Origin: Janibacter limosus NBRC 16128
GTDB taxonomy: Bacteria > Actinomycetota > Actinomycetes > Actinomycetales > Dermatophilaceae
Assembly: GCF_001570985.1 (NCBI RefSeq)
Contig: NZ_BCSS01000001.1
Location: forward strand, 114,061 to 178,060
Direction: 5' to 3'
Length of the DNA stretch: 64,000 nucleotides
Made by a program: the position numbers and the translations under genes. Shown here piece after piece: positions 1-8,993 of the stretch. Within the stretch, counting starts at the first letter, position 1, and every line of letters begins with the position of its first letter. The notes under the pieces are model-generated. The model worked only from the letters and a program-made list of their open reading frames with translations, made no database searches and had not been told where the DNA came from.

Positions 1-1232
1 CCCGCTGTGAGCAGGTCTCGCTGCAGCGGGCCGAGCCCGACGAGGTCGCCGGGCTGCCGACGCCACCGCGCCTCCGGCCGACGGCGCAGGGCACCGAGCC
101 CGGTGCACGGCGCGTCGACGAGCACCCGGTCGTAGGTCTGCGGTTCGTCCTCGCCGACCTCGCGCCCGTCGCCGGAACGCACGACGAGCTCACGACCGTG
201 GTCCCTGGCCTTGACCATCGCAGCCCGCAGGCTCTGGCGCACCAGCTCCGTGCGGTGCTCGCTCACCTCGTTGGCGACGAGGTCGGCGCCCTGTCGCAGG
301 GCGAGCGCGGCCAGCAGGCCGGCCTTGCCGCCGGGCCCCGCGCACAGGTCCAGCCAGCGCTCGGGGGCCCCGTTGGCATGCTCGGCGACCGGAACAGCGG
401 CCAGAGCGAGAGCCAGCAGCTGGCTCCCTTCGTCCTGGACCGCAGCGCGGCCCTCGCGGACCGCGTCGATGCTGCCGGGGTCACCGCTCTCGAGCTCGGC
501 GGCGAAGGGGGACCACCGTCCGGGCTGTGCGCCGGCGGCAAGCAGCTCGTCGACCTCGCACAGGCCGGGACGGGCGATGAGCGAGACCTCGGCCGGGATG
601 TTGTGCGCCTCGAGCACCTGGTCGAGGACGTCGTCCGCGTCGTCCTTGGTCGCGACGCCGTGGCCGATCAGTGCCTGACGCAGCGCCTTGATGACCCACA
701 CGGGGTGGGAGCGGGAGACGGCGAGTCGCTCGACGACCGGCTCGGTCGGGGTGACGAGCTCGAGCCACTCCTCCCGGCTGCGCTCGCCGATGCGGCGCAT
801 GACGGCGTTGACCAGGCCAGCGGCGCCCTGGCCTGCGGCAGAGCGCGCGAGGGCGACGGACTGGTCGGCGGCTGCGTGCTCGGGGACGCGCATGCCGAGG
901 ACCTGGTGGGCACCCATCCGCAGGACGTCGAGGACTCCCCCGTCGAGCTGCCCGACGGGTCGTTGCGAGGCGTGGGCGATGACCGCGTCGTAGAGGCCCT
1001 GCATGCGCAGGGTGCCGTAAGTCAGCTCGGTGGCGAAGGCGGCGTCGCGCCCACTCAGGCGTGCCCGGCGTAACGCCTTGGGCAGCTCCAGGTTGGCGTA
1101 GGCGCCGTCCGTGGAGACGGCTCGCAGCACCTGCTGGGCGGTCGAGCGAGGCAGGTCTGCCCGGCGCGCTCGCGCGGAGGGCGCCGTCCGCGACTTCTGG
1201 CGCGGTCCCCTGTGGTGGTTCTCGGATGTCAT
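1..1232 (-). CDS. rsmB: 16S rRNA m5C967 methyltransferase RsmB (partial, C-terminus beyond window)
   Basis: SAM-dependent cytosine-C5 methyltransferase of the Sun/Fmu/RsmB family, acting on 16S rRNA. About 410 residues are visible; the reading frame is open to the left edge and the C-terminus is missing. After a short basic N-terminus comes a NusB-like RNA-binding domain (roughly residues 25-160), then the Rossmann methyltransferase domain with the SAM motif [11 protein letters not shown] (near residue 295) and the catalytic [10 protein letters not shown] motif (near residue 370) whose Cys is the nucleophile in this family. The ATG at 1232 overlaps the fmt stop by 4 nt (ATGA), fixing the start and implying translational coupling. 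The order priA-fmt-rsmB is common in actinobacteria. Confidence 0.95.
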   Translation of the reverse strand, partial: MTSENHHRGPRQKSRTAPSARARRADLPRSTAQQVLRAVSTDGAYANLELPKALRRARLSGRDAAFATELTYGTLRMQGLYDAVIAHASQRPVGQLDGGVLDVLRMGAHQVLGMRVPEHAAADQSVALARSAAGQGAAGLVNAVMRRIGERSREEWLELVTPTEPVVERLAVSRSHPVWVIKALRQALIGHGVATKDDADDVLDQVLEAHNIPAEVSLIARPGLCEVDELLAAGAQPGRWSPFAAELESGDPGSIDAVREGRAAVQDEGSQLLALALAAVPVAEHANGAPERWLDLCAGPGGKAGLLAALALRQGADLVANEVSEHRTELVRQSLRAAMVKARDHGRELVVRSGDGREVGEDEPQTYDRVLVDAPCTGLGALRRRPEARWRRQPGDLVGLGPLQRDLLTA

Positions 1233-2161
1233 GCCGTCTCCTCTCCGAGGTGGTCCCCGGACTCGATGCGCACCCCGCGGGCCCAGTCGGCGGCCGCCAT
1301 CGGCTTCTTGCCCACGGGGGTCACCTCGCCCAAGCGCACGGCGCGGTCGGCCGTGCCGACGAGGACCTCACGCTTGCGGGCATCGATGGACCCGATGGGC
1401 AGCTGCTCGTCGGTGATGGTGACGGGTCCGACCTTGAGGCGCTCCCCGCGGAAGGTCGTCCACGCGCCCGGCTCGGGGGTGCATCCGCGGATGCGCCGGT
1501 CGACGGCCAGGGCGGGGTGCGTCAGGTCGATGTGCGCGTCCTCGACGCTCAGCTTGGCCGCGTGGCTGATGCCCTCACTCGGCTGCGCCTGTGGCTCGAG
1601 GTCGCCCGTGGCGATCCCGTCCATCGTCGCCAGCAGCAGCGGAGCCCCCGCATCGGCAAGCCGATCGAGCAGGGTGCCCGAGGTGTCGTCGGGACGGATC
1701 CGCTCGGTCATCGTGCCGAAGACCGGCCCGGTGTCGAGCCCGGTCTCGATGAGGAAGGTGCTGGCACCGGTGATCTCGTCGCCGGACATCAGGGCGCGTT
1801 GGGCCGGGGCGGCTCCGCGCCAGGCAGGCAGCAGGGAGAAGTGCAGGTTGACCCACCCGTGCGCGGGGATGTCCAGGGCCTCGGCGGGCAGCAGGGCTCC
1901 GTAGGCGACGACCGGGCAGCAGTCGGGCGCCAGCTCACGCAGGCGCGCGAGGAACTGCGGGTCCCTGGGGCTGCCCGGGGTGAGGACCTCGAGACCGGCC
2001 TCCTGCGCGACCACCTTGATCGGCGAGGGCTCGAGCTTGCGGCCGCGGCCCACCCTGGCATCGGGTCGGGTGACGACGGCGACCACCTCGTGGTCGGAGT
2101 CGAGCAGGGCACGAAGGGAGGGGACGGCGACCTGAGGGGTCCCGGCAAAGATCAGTCGCAC
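1229..2161 (-). CDS. fmt: Methionyl-tRNA formyltransferase
   Basis: Transfers a formyl group from 10-formyl-THF to initiator Met-tRNA. It is 310 aa, the usual length. The N-terminal Rossmann domain begins [15 protein letters not shown]; the catalytic triad is visible as Asn105 and His107 in [15 protein letters not shown] and Asp143 in ETGLDTGPV, matching E. coli N106/H108/D144. The frame stays open far upstream, but homology begins exactly at GTG 2161. A TAGACT box ends 7 nt before this GTG, which predicts a leaderless mRNA starting at the initiation codon. The stop overlaps the rsmB start. It follows priA (116-nt gap) on the same strand. Confidence 0.95.
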   Translation of the reverse strand: MRLIFAGTPQVAVPSLRALLDSDHEVVAVVTRPDARVGRGRKLEPSPIKVVAQEAGLEVLTPGSPRDPQFLARLRELAPDCCPVVAYGALLPAEALDIPAHGWVNLHFSLLPAWRGAAPAQRALMSGDEITGASTFLIETGLDTGPVFGTMTERIRPDDTSGTLLDRLADAGAPLLLATMDGIATGDLEPQAQPSEGISHAAKLSVEDAHIDLTHPALAVDRRIRGCTPEPGAWTTFRGERLKVGPVTITDEQLPIGSIDARKREVLVGTADRAVRLGEVTPVGKKPMAAADWARGVRIESGDHLGEETA

Positions 2162-2168
2162 GGGGCCG

Positions 2169-2174
2169 AGTCTA
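2169..2174 (-). promoter_or_regulatory. -10 box TAGACT of fmt (leaderless start)
   Basis: On the minus strand TAGACT is followed by CGGCCCC and then the fmt GTG at 2161, so transcription would start at or next to the start codon. No clear -35 is visible. The 116-nt fmt-priA gap (2162-2277) holds no other gene. Confidence 0.5.
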
Positions 2175-2277
2175 GGTGGCCCGCCGTGGCGCCGGCATCC
2201 GCGGCCGGCCGGGCGCCGACCACTCCTGCGCATGTCGGGCCACAGGTGCCTCGAACCTGAGCCCGACTCCGACGACC

Positions 2278-4269
2278 TCAGCCCGTCGTGAGGTGTCCGA
2301 CCTTGACCGAGGTCAGGTCGGAGGTCTTGCGCGCGCTCTCCCCTGCGCGCACGTCCTTGAGGGCGGCGGCGACGAGCGGCCCGTCGGCGAAGGGGGCGGT
2401 GACGACCACTCGACGCCGACGGTCGGATCCGGGGACGGGCAGCGGGCCCAGGAGCGCGGCTGCCGACGAGACGCCCCGCACGGACTGCTCGATCGACTCG
2501 ATCCGCTGACGGTCGGTGACGATCTCGGCGCTCCACGTCGTGGGCGGGAGCGACAGCTCCGCTCGCTCCGCGAGCTCACGGGCTGCGAACCACTCGGGGT
2601 CCCACCGCACGAGTGCCTCCACGGCAGGGATCGTCACGTGCGAGGGCGCCCCGCAGAGCACCACCACTCCCCCGTCCACCCATGACCGGGCCAGCCCGGA
2701 CGCGGCGAACCATCGGCGCACGGCCTCCTCCGAGGCCCTCAGGTCGGGGCGGTCGAGGCTGGCCCAGGCATCCAGGAGCAGGACTGCGGCATAGCCTCCG
2801 GTCGCCACCGGCTCGGCCCCCGGCGTCGCGACGACGATCGCCGGCTCTGCGCCGACGACCTCGCGCACCTCGCCGGCGCCCGAGGTGATGACCTTGGTGC
2901 CGGGGAATGACCGACCGATCTCCTCCGCGGTGCGGCGAGCCCCGATGATCCCGGCTCGGAGCCGGTCACCGTCGCAGTGGGGACAGAGGAAGCCGCGCGG
3001 GGATCGTCCGCACCACCCGCACTCGGGCGGGCGGTCTGGTGCAGGCAGCGCGAGGGGGCCCTGGCACTCCGGGCATCGGGCCGGTGCCCGGCAGGTGGCG
3101 CAGGACATCGCGGGCAGGTATCCCCGCCGAGGCACCTGGATCAGGACCGGCCCGCTCGCCAGTCCTGCTGCTGCGGCCCGGTGCGCCGATGACGGGATGT
3201 GCGCACGAGCACCCGGCCCATCCCGCTCCTCGTCGACCCCCTCGCCCGCGATGAGGACCCGCGGCGCCTCACGTCGCGGGGTCGATCCTCCGACGAGGTG
3301 GACGCGCCCGGCGTCGACGAGCGCCGCGACATCGGTCGACATCGCCAGACCGGCAGCGAGGAGCGCGCAGCCCTCGACATCGGCACGGGTCATCAGCACG
3401 TCGCGGACGTGCGTGTAGGGGGATCGGGGTTCCTGGTGCAGGTCGTCGCCGTCGTCCCACCACGCGACGAGCCCGAGGTCCTGCACGGGTGCGTAGGCGG
3501 CGGCGCGGGTCCCGACGACGATGCGCACGTGGCCGCGCAGCACCTTGAGCCATGCCGTGTAACGAGCCTGCGGCCCCTGGTCCGCTGTCAGGCGGACGTG
3601 CTGACCGGCGCCCAGCAGCTCGGTCAGCGCAGCGTCGACCCGGGCGAGGTCACGCTGGTCAGGGACGACGATGACGCTCCCCCGGTCGGACAGCAGGGCA
3701 CCGCGAGCGGCCTCGGCCAAGGCCATCGGCCAGTCCGTCTCCGGTGGGCGCGACGGACCGGCGACCCAGGCCGCCCGCGGCGACTCGCCAGCAGCGACCC
3801 GCGACCACCACGCCGACCCTGCTCGGTAGCCGGCCCACACCTCTGGTGCCGCAATGGGCTGGGGGGTGTCATCCCCTTCGACCGGCTCCCTCACCGTCGC
3901 GGGGCGGGGCTCCGGCGGCTCCAGCGGCAGGGCCTTCTCCGCACGCGCGTGACGCGGAGGGATGGCCAGGCGCAGGACATCCATGACGGTGCCGGCCTGG
4001 TGGCGGGAGACGCGACGGGCCAGCTCAAGCACCTGCGGGGTGAGGACCTGCTCCGGGGAGACGACCGTGCGGATCGGGGCGAGACGGCCCGTGTGCTCGG
4101 CGACATCGGTGCGCTCGACGACATACCCCGCGAGATCACGTCCGGCGAAGCGCGCCTTGACGCGTACCCCCGGCGCAGCCGCCTCGTCGAGCTCTTCGGG
4201 CACCAGGTACTCGAAGGGCCGGTCCAGATGGACCAGCCCTGAGTCGATGAGTACCTGGGCGATGCGCAC
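2278..4269 (-). CDS. priA: Primosomal protein N' PriA, actinobacterial type without helicase motifs
   Basis: Replication-restart protein recognising forked DNA. The 663-aa product has the N-terminal 3'-DNA-end binding domain ([22 protein letters not shown] onward) and a zinc module of four CxxC pairs (CATC, CPEC, CGWC, CPHC), but no ATPase core: the expected Walker A region reads [14 protein letters not shown] and the DEEH box reads WDDGDDLH. Known actinobacterial PriA proteins share this loss, so it probably acts structurally. I start at GTG 4269 because a longer GTG at 4305 lies inside the metK terminator hairpin, homology begins at 4269, and a TACGTT box ends 7 nt upstream. Confidence 0.9.
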   Translation of the reverse strand: MRIAQVLIDSGLVHLDRPFEYLVPEELDEAAAPGVRVKARFAGRDLAGYVVERTDVAEHTGRLAPIRTVVSPEQVLTPQVLELARRVSRHQAGTVMDVLRLAIPPRHARAEKALPLEPPEPRPATVREPVEGDDTPQPIAAPEVWAGYRAGSAWWSRVAAGESPRAAWVAGPSRPPETDWPMALAEAARGALLSDRGSVIVVPDQRDLARVDAALTELLGAGQHVRLTADQGPQARYTAWLKVLRGHVRIVVGTRAAAYAPVQDLGLVAWWDDGDDLHQEPRSPYTHVRDVLMTRADVEGCALLAAGLAMSTDVAALVDAGRVHLVGGSTPRREAPRVLIAGEGVDEERDGPGARAHIPSSAHRAAAAGLASGPVLIQVPRRGYLPAMSCATCRAPARCPECQGPLALPAPDRPPECGWCGRSPRGFLCPHCDGDRLRAGIIGARRTAEEIGRSFPGTKVITSGAGEVREVVGAEPAIVVATPGAEPVATGGYAAVLLLDAWASLDRPDLRASEEAVRRWFAASGLARSWVDGGVVVLCGAPSHVTIPAVEALVRWDPEWFAARELAERAELSLPPTTWSAEIVTDRQRIESIEQSVRGVSSAAALLGPLPVPGSDRRRRVVVTAPFADGPLVAAALKDVRAGESARKTSDLTSVKVGHLTTG

Positions 4270-4276
4270 GGGGACA

Positions 4277-4282
4277 AACGTA
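4277..4282 (-). promoter_or_regulatory. -10 box TACGTT of priA (leaderless start)
   Basis: TACGTT on the minus strand is followed by TGTCCCC and the GTG at 4269. It lies immediately downstream of the metK terminator hairpin, so priA appears to restart transcription on a leaderless message. The TTGACA inside the hairpin is only 11 nt away, too near to serve as its -35. Confidence 0.45.
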
Positions 4283-4283
4283 T

Positions 4284-4314
4284 CCGGGCGGGGTGTCAAC
4301 GACACCCCGCCCGG
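4284..4314 (-). terminator. Strong hairpin terminator behind metK
   Basis: A perfect 14-bp inverted repeat (4284-4297 pairing with 4301-4314) with a 3-nt loop, 15 nt past the metK stop. The stem is GC-rich (CCGGGCGGGGTGTC arm). No U-tract follows on the minus strand (GGATACGTTTG), as is common for actinobacterial hairpin terminators. Confidence 0.8.
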
Positions 4315-4329
4315 TCAGTTGGCTGTGGA

Positions 4330-5553
4330 TCAGGCGCGGGCTGCGGCCTGCAGCGCCTCGACCTTGTTGATCTGCTCCCACGGGAAGGCATTGTCGTACC
4401 CGGCGGCCTCGGTGCGACCGAAGTGGCCGTACGCGGCGGTCGGCGCGTAGATCGGGCGGAGCAGGTCCAGCTCCTCGACGATGGCCAGGGGCCGCAGGTC
4501 GAAGACGGCGTCGACCGCCGCCTGGATCTTGTCGACGGCGACCTTTTCGGTGCCGAAGGTCTCGATGTACAGGCCCACCGGCTGGGCGGCGCCGATCGCG
4601 TACGCGACCTGGACCTCGCAGCGCCCGGCGAGGTCGGCGGCGACGACATTCTTGGCGACCCAGCGCATGGCGTAGGCGGCGGAGCGGTCGACCTTGGAGG
4701 GGTCCTTGCCGGAGAAGGCACCGCCACCGTGACGGGCCATGCCGCCGTAGGTGTCCACGATGATCTTGCGGCCGGTCAGACCCGCGTCGCCCATGGGGCC
4801 CCCGATGACGAACTTGCCGGTGGGATTGATCAGGCTGCGGTAGTCGGAGGTGTCGAGCTCGACGCCGGAGTCCTTGAGCGCAGCCATGACCGGCTCGAAG
4901 ACGTGCTTCTGGATGTCCTGCGGCAGCTGGCGCTCGTGGTCGATCTCGGCGGCGTGCTGGGTCGAGAGCACGACGGTGTCCAGGCGCACGGCCCGGTCAC
5001 CGTCGTAGTCGATGGTCACCTGGGTCTTGCCGTCAGGCCGCAGGTAGTCCAGCTCGCCGGACTTGCGCACCTCGGTCAGCCGCTGGGAGAGCCGGTGTGC
5101 CAGGAAGATCGGCAACGGCATCAGCTCTGGGGTGTCCTCGCAGGCGTAGCCGAACATCAGGCCCTGGTCGCCGGCGCCCTGCTTGTCCTTGGGGTCGACG
5201 CCACCCGTGCGGTTTTCGTACGCGGTGTCGACGCCCTGGGCGATGTCCGGGCTCTGCTGACCGATGGAGATCGAGACGCCGCAGGTGCGTCCGTCGAAGC
5301 CCTTGTCGGAGGAGTCGTAGCCGACGCCGTCAGCGATGACCTTGCGCACGAGCTTGGGGATCTCGACATAGGACTCGGTGGTGACCTCGCCGGCGACGTG
5401 CACCAGACCGGTCGTCACCATCGTCTCCACGGCGACCCGGCTGCGCGGGTCCTGCTCGAGCATGGCGTCGAGGATCGAGTCGGAGATCTGGTCACAGATC
5501 TTGTCGGGGTGACCCTCGGTCACCGACTCGGAGGTGAAGAGACGTCCGGACAC
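4330..5553 (-). CDS. metK: S-adenosylmethionine synthetase
   Basis: Makes SAM from methionine and ATP. It is 407 aa, near the family norm. Signatures: [17 protein letters not shown] near the N-terminus, [12 protein letters not shown] in the middle, and the phosphate-binding [16 protein letters not shown] loop. I choose GTG 5553 ([14 protein letters not shown]) because homology starts there; the frame extends upstream without supported sequence. The 75-nt gap to coaBC carries a TAGACT -10 box and a leader hairpin, suggesting its own promoter. A strong hairpin follows the gene. The metNIQ methionine importer lies about 13 kb away in the window. Confidence 0.97.
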   Translation of the reverse strand: MSGRLFTSESVTEGHPDKICDQISDSILDAMLEQDPRSRVAVETMVTTGLVHVAGEVTTESYVEIPKLVRKVIADGVGYDSSDKGFDGRTCGVSISIGQQSPDIAQGVDTAYENRTGGVDPKDKQGAGDQGLMFGYACEDTPELMPLPIFLAHRLSQRLTEVRKSGELDYLRPDGKTQVTIDYDGDRAVRLDTVVLSTQHAAEIDHERQLPQDIQKHVFEPVMAALKDSGVELDTSDYRSLINPTGKFVIGGPMGDAGLTGRKIIVDTYGGMARHGGGAFSGKDPSKVDRSAAYAMRWVAKNVVAADLAGRCEVQVAYAIGAAQPVGLYIETFGTEKVAVDKIQAAVDAVFDLRPLAIVEELDLLRPIYAPTAAYGHFGRTEAAGYDNAFPWEQINKVEALQAAARA

Positions 5554-5576
5554 GCAGAACTCCCAGGCTCGTGGAT

Positions 5577-5597
5577 GGACGGTCGACGTGACCGTCC
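5577..5597 (-). promoter_or_regulatory. metK leader hairpin
   Basis: Perfect 8-bp inverted repeat (GGACGGTC, 5-nt loop, GACCGTCC) between the proposed metK transcription start and the GTG at 5553. It does not resemble a known SAM riboswitch. A regulatory role is inference. Confidence 0.4.
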
Positions 5598-5611
5598 GGT
5601 AGGGCTGGCCC

Positions 5612-5617
5612 AGTCTA
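5612..5617 (-). promoter_or_regulatory. Candidate metK -10 box TAGACT
   Basis: TAGACT on the minus strand, identical to the fmt -10 box, about 58 nt upstream of the metK start. The predicted leader of about 50 nt contains the hairpin at 5577-5597. No convincing -35. Confidence 0.4.
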
Positions 5618-5628
5618 AGCACCCGCGG

Positions 5629-6861
5629 TCAGTGCGCGGCCAATGATCCCACGACGACGTCCCAGATTCCCTGCGAGACCTGCGACTTGCTGGCCGGTCC
5701 GAGGTCGACGACAGCGTCACTGCCGCGGGTGAGGACGTGCACGCTCGTCTCGTCCTGACCGAAGGTCTTGTCGACGCCCACCTCGTTGACCACGAGCAGG
5801 TCGCAGCCCTTGCGGGCGAGCTTGGCCCGGCCCAGGTCGAGCACCGATCCCGTGGCATCACCGGTCTCGGCGGCAAAGCCGACGATCACCGGGCTCGAGG
5901 CGGAGCCCCGGTCGGCCACGATCCCGGCCAGGATGTCCGGGTTGCGCACCAGCCGGATCGTCGGGGCCGCGTCGGGATCCGCCGGGTCGTGCGTCTTCTT
6001 GATCTTGCTGTCGGTGTACTCGGCCGGCCGGAAGTCAGCGACAGCGGCCACCATCACGACGACGTCGTGCGCAGCGGATCGCGAGCGGACCTCCTCCTGG
6101 AGCTCCAGCGCGGTCTGGACGGGGACGACCTCGATGCCCTCGGGCACGGGCAGCTCGAGGTTGGCCGCGACCAGGGTGACGCTCGCACCGCGTGCGGCGG
6201 CGGTCTGCGCCAGCGCCAGCCCCTGCTTGCCGGAGGAGCGGTTGCCGAGGTAGCGCACGGGGTCGAGCGGTTCGCGGGTACCACCGGTGCTGATGAGCAC
6301 TCGTCGGCCCGTCAAGTCAGCCGGCGCGTCCGCGCCCCCGGCAAGGGCAGCCAGAGCGGCCTCATGGATGGCCTCGGGCTCGGGGAGGCGACCGGGGCCG
6401 GTGTCGGCGCCCGTCAGGCGCCCGGAGTCGGGCTCGATGACCGTGACGCCGCGCTCGCGCAGGGTCGCGACATTGGCCCGGGTGGCTGCGTGGTCCCACA
6501 TCTCGGTGTGCATCGCAGGTGCCAGCACGACCGGGCAGCGGGCGGTCAGCAGCACATTGGTCAGGAGGTCACCGGCGAGGCCGTGGGCGGCCTTGGCCAG
6601 CAGGTCCGCGGTCGTCGGTGCGACGACGACGAGATCTGCCTCCTGCCCGATGCGCACGTGCGGCACATCGGTGATGTTGCTCCAGACATCGGTCTGGACG
6701 GGATGACCCGAGAGGGCCTCCCACGTCGGGGCGCCGACGAACTTCAGCGCAGCCTCGGTCGGGACGACCGTGACCTCGTGACCGCCCTCGGTGAACAGGC
6801 GCAGCAGGAGGGCAGCCTTGTAGGCGGCGATGCCGCCACCGACACCGAGGACGATGCGCAC
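5629..6861 (-). CDS. coaBC: Bifunctional phosphopantothenoylcysteine decarboxylase / phosphopantothenate-cysteine ligase
   Basis: Catalyses two successive coenzyme A steps: ligation of cysteine to phosphopantothenate (CoaB, CTP-dependent) and FMN-dependent decarboxylation (CoaC). The 410-aa fusion has the CoaC flavodoxin-like domain first (RIVLGVGGGIAAYKAALLL, residues 1-180) with APAMHTEMW at the conserved PxMNxxMW position, so His replaces the usual Asn. The CoaB domain follows, with ISTGGTREPLDPVRYLGNRS and the SKIKK lysine motif. It sits 13 nt from rpoZ in the usual actinobacterial gmk-rpoZ-coaBC-metK order. Confidence 0.95.
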   Translation of the reverse strand: MRIVLGVGGGIAAYKAALLLRLFTEGGHEVTVVPTEAALKFVGAPTWEALSGHPVQTDVWSNITDVPHVRIGQEADLVVVAPTTADLLAKAAHGLAGDLLTNVLLTARCPVVLAPAMHTEMWDHAATRANVATLRERGVTVIEPDSGRLTGADTGPGRLPEPEAIHEAALAALAGGADAPADLTGRRVLISTGGTREPLDPVRYLGNRSSGKQGLALAQTAAARGASVTLVAANLELPVPEGIEVVPVQTALELQEEVRSRSAAHDVVVMVAAVADFRPAEYTDSKIKKTHDPADPDAAPTIRLVRNPDILAGIVADRGSASSPVIVGFAAETGDATGSVLDLGRAKLARKGCDLLVVNEVGVDKTFGQDETSVHVLTRGSDAVVDLGPASKSQVSQGIWDVVVGSLAAH

Positions 6862-6874
6862 GCAGGGGGCTCCG

Positions 6875-7180
6875 TCAGGCCTGGTCGCCGGTGGCGGCCG
6901 GCGCAGTGACGTCGTCCTCGGGGGCGCTGGCTTCCTTGGTCAGCAGGCCCTCGTTGATCTCGCGCAGGGCGATCGACAGCGGCTTGTCGTGGACCTGGGC
7001 GTCGACGAGCGGGCCGATGTACTCGAGCAGGCCCTCCTGCAGCTGCGAGTAGTAGGCGTTGATCTGACGAGCGCGCTTGGCGCCGAAGATGACCAGCGCG
7101 TACTTGCTGTCGGCCTTGGTCAGGAGGTCATCGATCGGCGGGTTGGTGATGCCGATGGGGTTTGCCTTGGTGCCGGACAC
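6875..7180 (-). CDS. rpoZ: RNA polymerase omega subunit
   Basis: Small core-assembly subunit of RNA polymerase. The 101-aa product has the family core [30 protein letters not shown] split over residues 9-38, the region that contacts beta-prime, and an acidic, low-complexity C-terminal tail ([20 protein letters not shown]). Start GTG at 7180, 25 nt beyond the gmk stop. A TATCAT box in the gmk 3' end may give it its own promoter, in addition to readthrough from mihF-gmk. Confidence 0.95.
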   Translation of the reverse strand: MSGTKANPIGITNPPIDDLLTKADSKYALVIFGAKRARQINAYYSQLQEGLLEYIGPLVDAQVHDKPLSIALREINEGLLTKEASAPEDDVTAPAATGDQA

Positions 7181-7205
7181 GTCGAGGTGGTCCTTGTCGT
7201 CGAGG

Positions 7206-7763
7206 TCAGTGGGATTTCATCAATGATACGAGTTCTTCGGCCGCACGACGAATGTCGTCGTTGACGACCACCCGGTCGAACTCGTTTTGGGCGGCCAGCT
7301 CGACCTTGGCGGTCTCGAGCCGCACGGCCCGCTCCTCCGCCGTCTCGGTGCCGCGGCCCACCAGCCGGTCGACCAGCTCGTCCCACGACGGCGGCGCCAG
7401 GAAGACGAAGCAGGCCTGTGGCATCGAGGCGCGCACCTGTCGCGCCCCCTGCAGGTCGATCTCGAGCAGCGGCAGCTTGCCGGCGGCCAGTGCCTCCTCG
7501 ACCGGTCGACGCGGGGTGCCGTAGGAGGCACGGCCGTGGACGACGGCCCACTCGAGCATCTCCCCCGTGGCCACCTTGTCGGCGAACTCGTCGCCGGACA
7601 TGAAGTGGTAGTGCACGCCGTCCTCCTCACCGGGGCGCGGCGGGCGCGTCGTCGCGGAGACGGAGAGCCAGACCTCCGGATGGTGCTGACGGACCCAGGC
7701 GGCCACCGTGCCCTTGCCCACGGCGGTGGGACCGGCCAGCACGGTCAGACGGGGTGAGCTCAT
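7206..7763 (-). CDS. gmk: Guanylate kinase
   Basis: Phosphorylates GMP/dGMP to GDP/dGDP. The 185-aa product has the P-loop GPTAVGKG (residues 11-18), the GMP-binding [20 protein letters not shown] segment and [15 protein letters not shown] 7763 overlaps the mihF stop (ATGA), so the two are translationally coupled. The last codons (GTA TCA TTG ATG AAA) are unusually AT-rich for this genome and may hide the rpoZ -10 box. Confidence 0.96.
   Translation of the reverse strand: MSSPRLTVLAGPTAVGKGTVAAWVRQHHPEVWLSVSATTRPPRPGEEDGVHYHFMSGDEFADKVATGEMLEWAVVHGRASYGTPRRPVEEALAAGKLPLLEIDLQGARQVRASMPQACFVFLAPPSWDELVDRLVGRGTETAEERAVRLETAKVELAAQNEFDRVVVNDDIRRAAEELVSLMKSH
7223..7228 (-). promoter_or_regulatory. 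Possible rpoZ -10 box TATCAT inside gmk
   Basis: TATCAT on the minus strand within the final gmk codons, about 43 nt upstream of the rpoZ GTG. It sits in a run of codons that are rare in this genome, which suggests constraint on the DNA sequence. No -35 is evident. Confidence 0.3.
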
Positions 7764-8083
7764 ACCCGGGTGAACCTCTCGAGGAGTGCGGTGCGTTGGT
7801 GCGGACCCAGCCCGCGGATGCGGCGGGACGCCGCGATCCCCAACTCTTGCATGATGCGTACTGCGGTCGCCGGGCCCACGCCCGGCATCGACTCCACCAC
7901 CGTCGTCACCCGCATGCGGGCGACGACAGGGTCGGTGCGACCAGCCTCCAGGACCTCCGCCAGACCGATGGCGCGGCTCTTGAGCCCCTGGCGCAGCTCG
8001 GCCCGTGCCCGGCGCGCCGCGGTCGCCCGAGCCAGCGCGTCGGTCCGCTGCTGCGGGCTGAGCGTCGGAACGGGCGCAACCAA
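7760..8083 (-). CDS. mihF: Integration host factor, actinobacterial type (mIHF)
   Basis: Nucleoid-associated DNA-bending protein specific to actinobacteria. The product is 107 aa from TTG 8083, matching the roughly 105-aa short form of mycobacterial mIHF. Core: [20 protein letters not shown] helix, then an H2TH-like DNA-binding region [20 protein letters not shown] and the basic tail [20 protein letters not shown] chose TTG because GGAGG lies 5 nt upstream; ATG 8125 would add 14 residues without homology and has a poor ribosome binding site. Stop overlaps the gmk start. Gap to pyrF is 43 nt. Confidence 0.9.
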   Translation of the reverse strand: MVAPVPTLSPQQRTDALARATAARRARAELRQGLKSRAIGLAEVLEAGRTDPVVARMRVTTVVESMPGVGPATAVRIMQELGIAASRRIRGLGPHQRTALLERFTRV

Positions 8084-8126
8084 GGAGTCCTCCGGGTGAA
8101 CGGGTGGCGGGTATCCGCCCACCATC

Positions 8127-8993
8127 TCACGAGGCGGTGATGCCAGCGACCTCCGTCGCCACCTCACGCGCACGAGCGCGCAGGGCGGCCACGTCCGGAC
8201 CTGCACGCAGGACATCGCGGCTGCTGCTGGCCAGGACCTGGGGCAGGGCCCCGGCAAAGACCGAGCGCACGTCGGCCGCAGTGGCACCCTGCGCACCCAG
8301 ACCGGGCGCCAGGACCGGGCCGGCCATGGCGGGCAGGTCGACACCGAGGTCCCGCACCGCCGAGCCCACCGTCGCACCGACCACCAGGCCGACGCTGCCG
8401 AGCTCGCCGCGCCCGAGGGCCTCCGCATTGTCGGCAGCGGCGTCATCGGCGATCGCTCCCGCGACGGAGCGGCCGTCGGACAGGCGCGCGTGCTGGACCT
8501 GCGCCCCCTCGGGGTTGGAGGTCAGGGCCAGGACGAAGACCCCACGACCGGTCGCGTGCGCCAGGTCGATGGCCGGACGCAGCGAGCCGTACCCGAGATA
8601 GGGGCTGAGCGTGATGGCGTCCGCGGCCGCAGGCGCGTCCTTGCCGAGGAAGGCTTCGCCATAGGCCTCGACGGTCGTGCCGATGTCGCCGCGCTTGACG
8701 TCGAGCACCGTGAGCGTGCCGGCGTCGCGCAGGTCGGTGAGGGCCCGCTCGAGGAGGGCCACCCCCTTCGCCCCGAAGACCTCGAAGAAGGCCGACTGTG
8801 GCTTCACCGCGGCGACGACCCCGCCGAAGGCCTCGACGCAGGTCATCGTGAAGCGCTCGACGCCGGCGAGGTCGTAGGTCAGGCCCCACGACTCGACGAG
8901 CCCGCGGTGCGGGTCGATGCCGGCGCAGAGCGGACCGTGCTGCACCATGGCGGTCTGCAGTCGTGCACCGAAGGGAGCGGTGTCGGTGCTCAT
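8127..8993 (-). CDS. pyrF: Orotidine 5'-phosphate decarboxylase, type 2
   Basis: Final step of UMP synthesis, decarboxylating OMP. The 288-aa length and the motifs LCAGIDPHRGLVESWG, AVKPQSAFFEVFG and LDVKRGDIGTT (catalytic Lys100/Asp103) mark the longer type 2 family found in actinobacteria and myxobacteria. ATG 8993 overlaps the pyrD stop by 4 nt. It is the last pyrimidine gene of the operon, followed by mihF. Confidence 0.96.
   Translation of the reverse strand: MSTDTAPFGARLQTAMVQHGPLCAGIDPHRGLVESWGLTYDLAGVERFTMTCVEAFGGVVAAVKPQSAFFEVFGAKGVALLERALTDLRDAGTLTVLDVKRGDIGTTVEAYGEAFLGKDAPAAADAITLSPYLGYGSLRPAIDLAHATGRGVFVLALTSNPEGAQVQHARLSDGRSVAGAIADDAAADNAEALGRGELGSVGLVVGATVGSAVRDLGVDLPAMAGPVLAPGLGAQGATAADVRSVFAGALPQVLASSSRDVLRAGPDVAALRARAREVATEVAGITAS

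Noticed and set aside
4294..4299. TTGACA as a -35 box for priA
   Set aside because: It lies in the terminator hairpin and is only 11 nt from the TACGTT box, too close for a sigma-70 promoter.
4270..4305. GTG 4305 as the priA start
   Set aside because: The extra codons are encoded by the metK terminator hairpin and precede the conserved start of the family.
5554..5628. SAM riboswitch ahead of metK
   Set aside because: The 75-nt gap has one simple hairpin and none of the conserved SAM-I to SAM-VI cores.
8084..8125. ATG 8125 as the mihF start
   Set aside because: It adds 14 residues without family similarity and lacks a ribosome site, whereas TTG 8083 has GGAGG at 5 nt.
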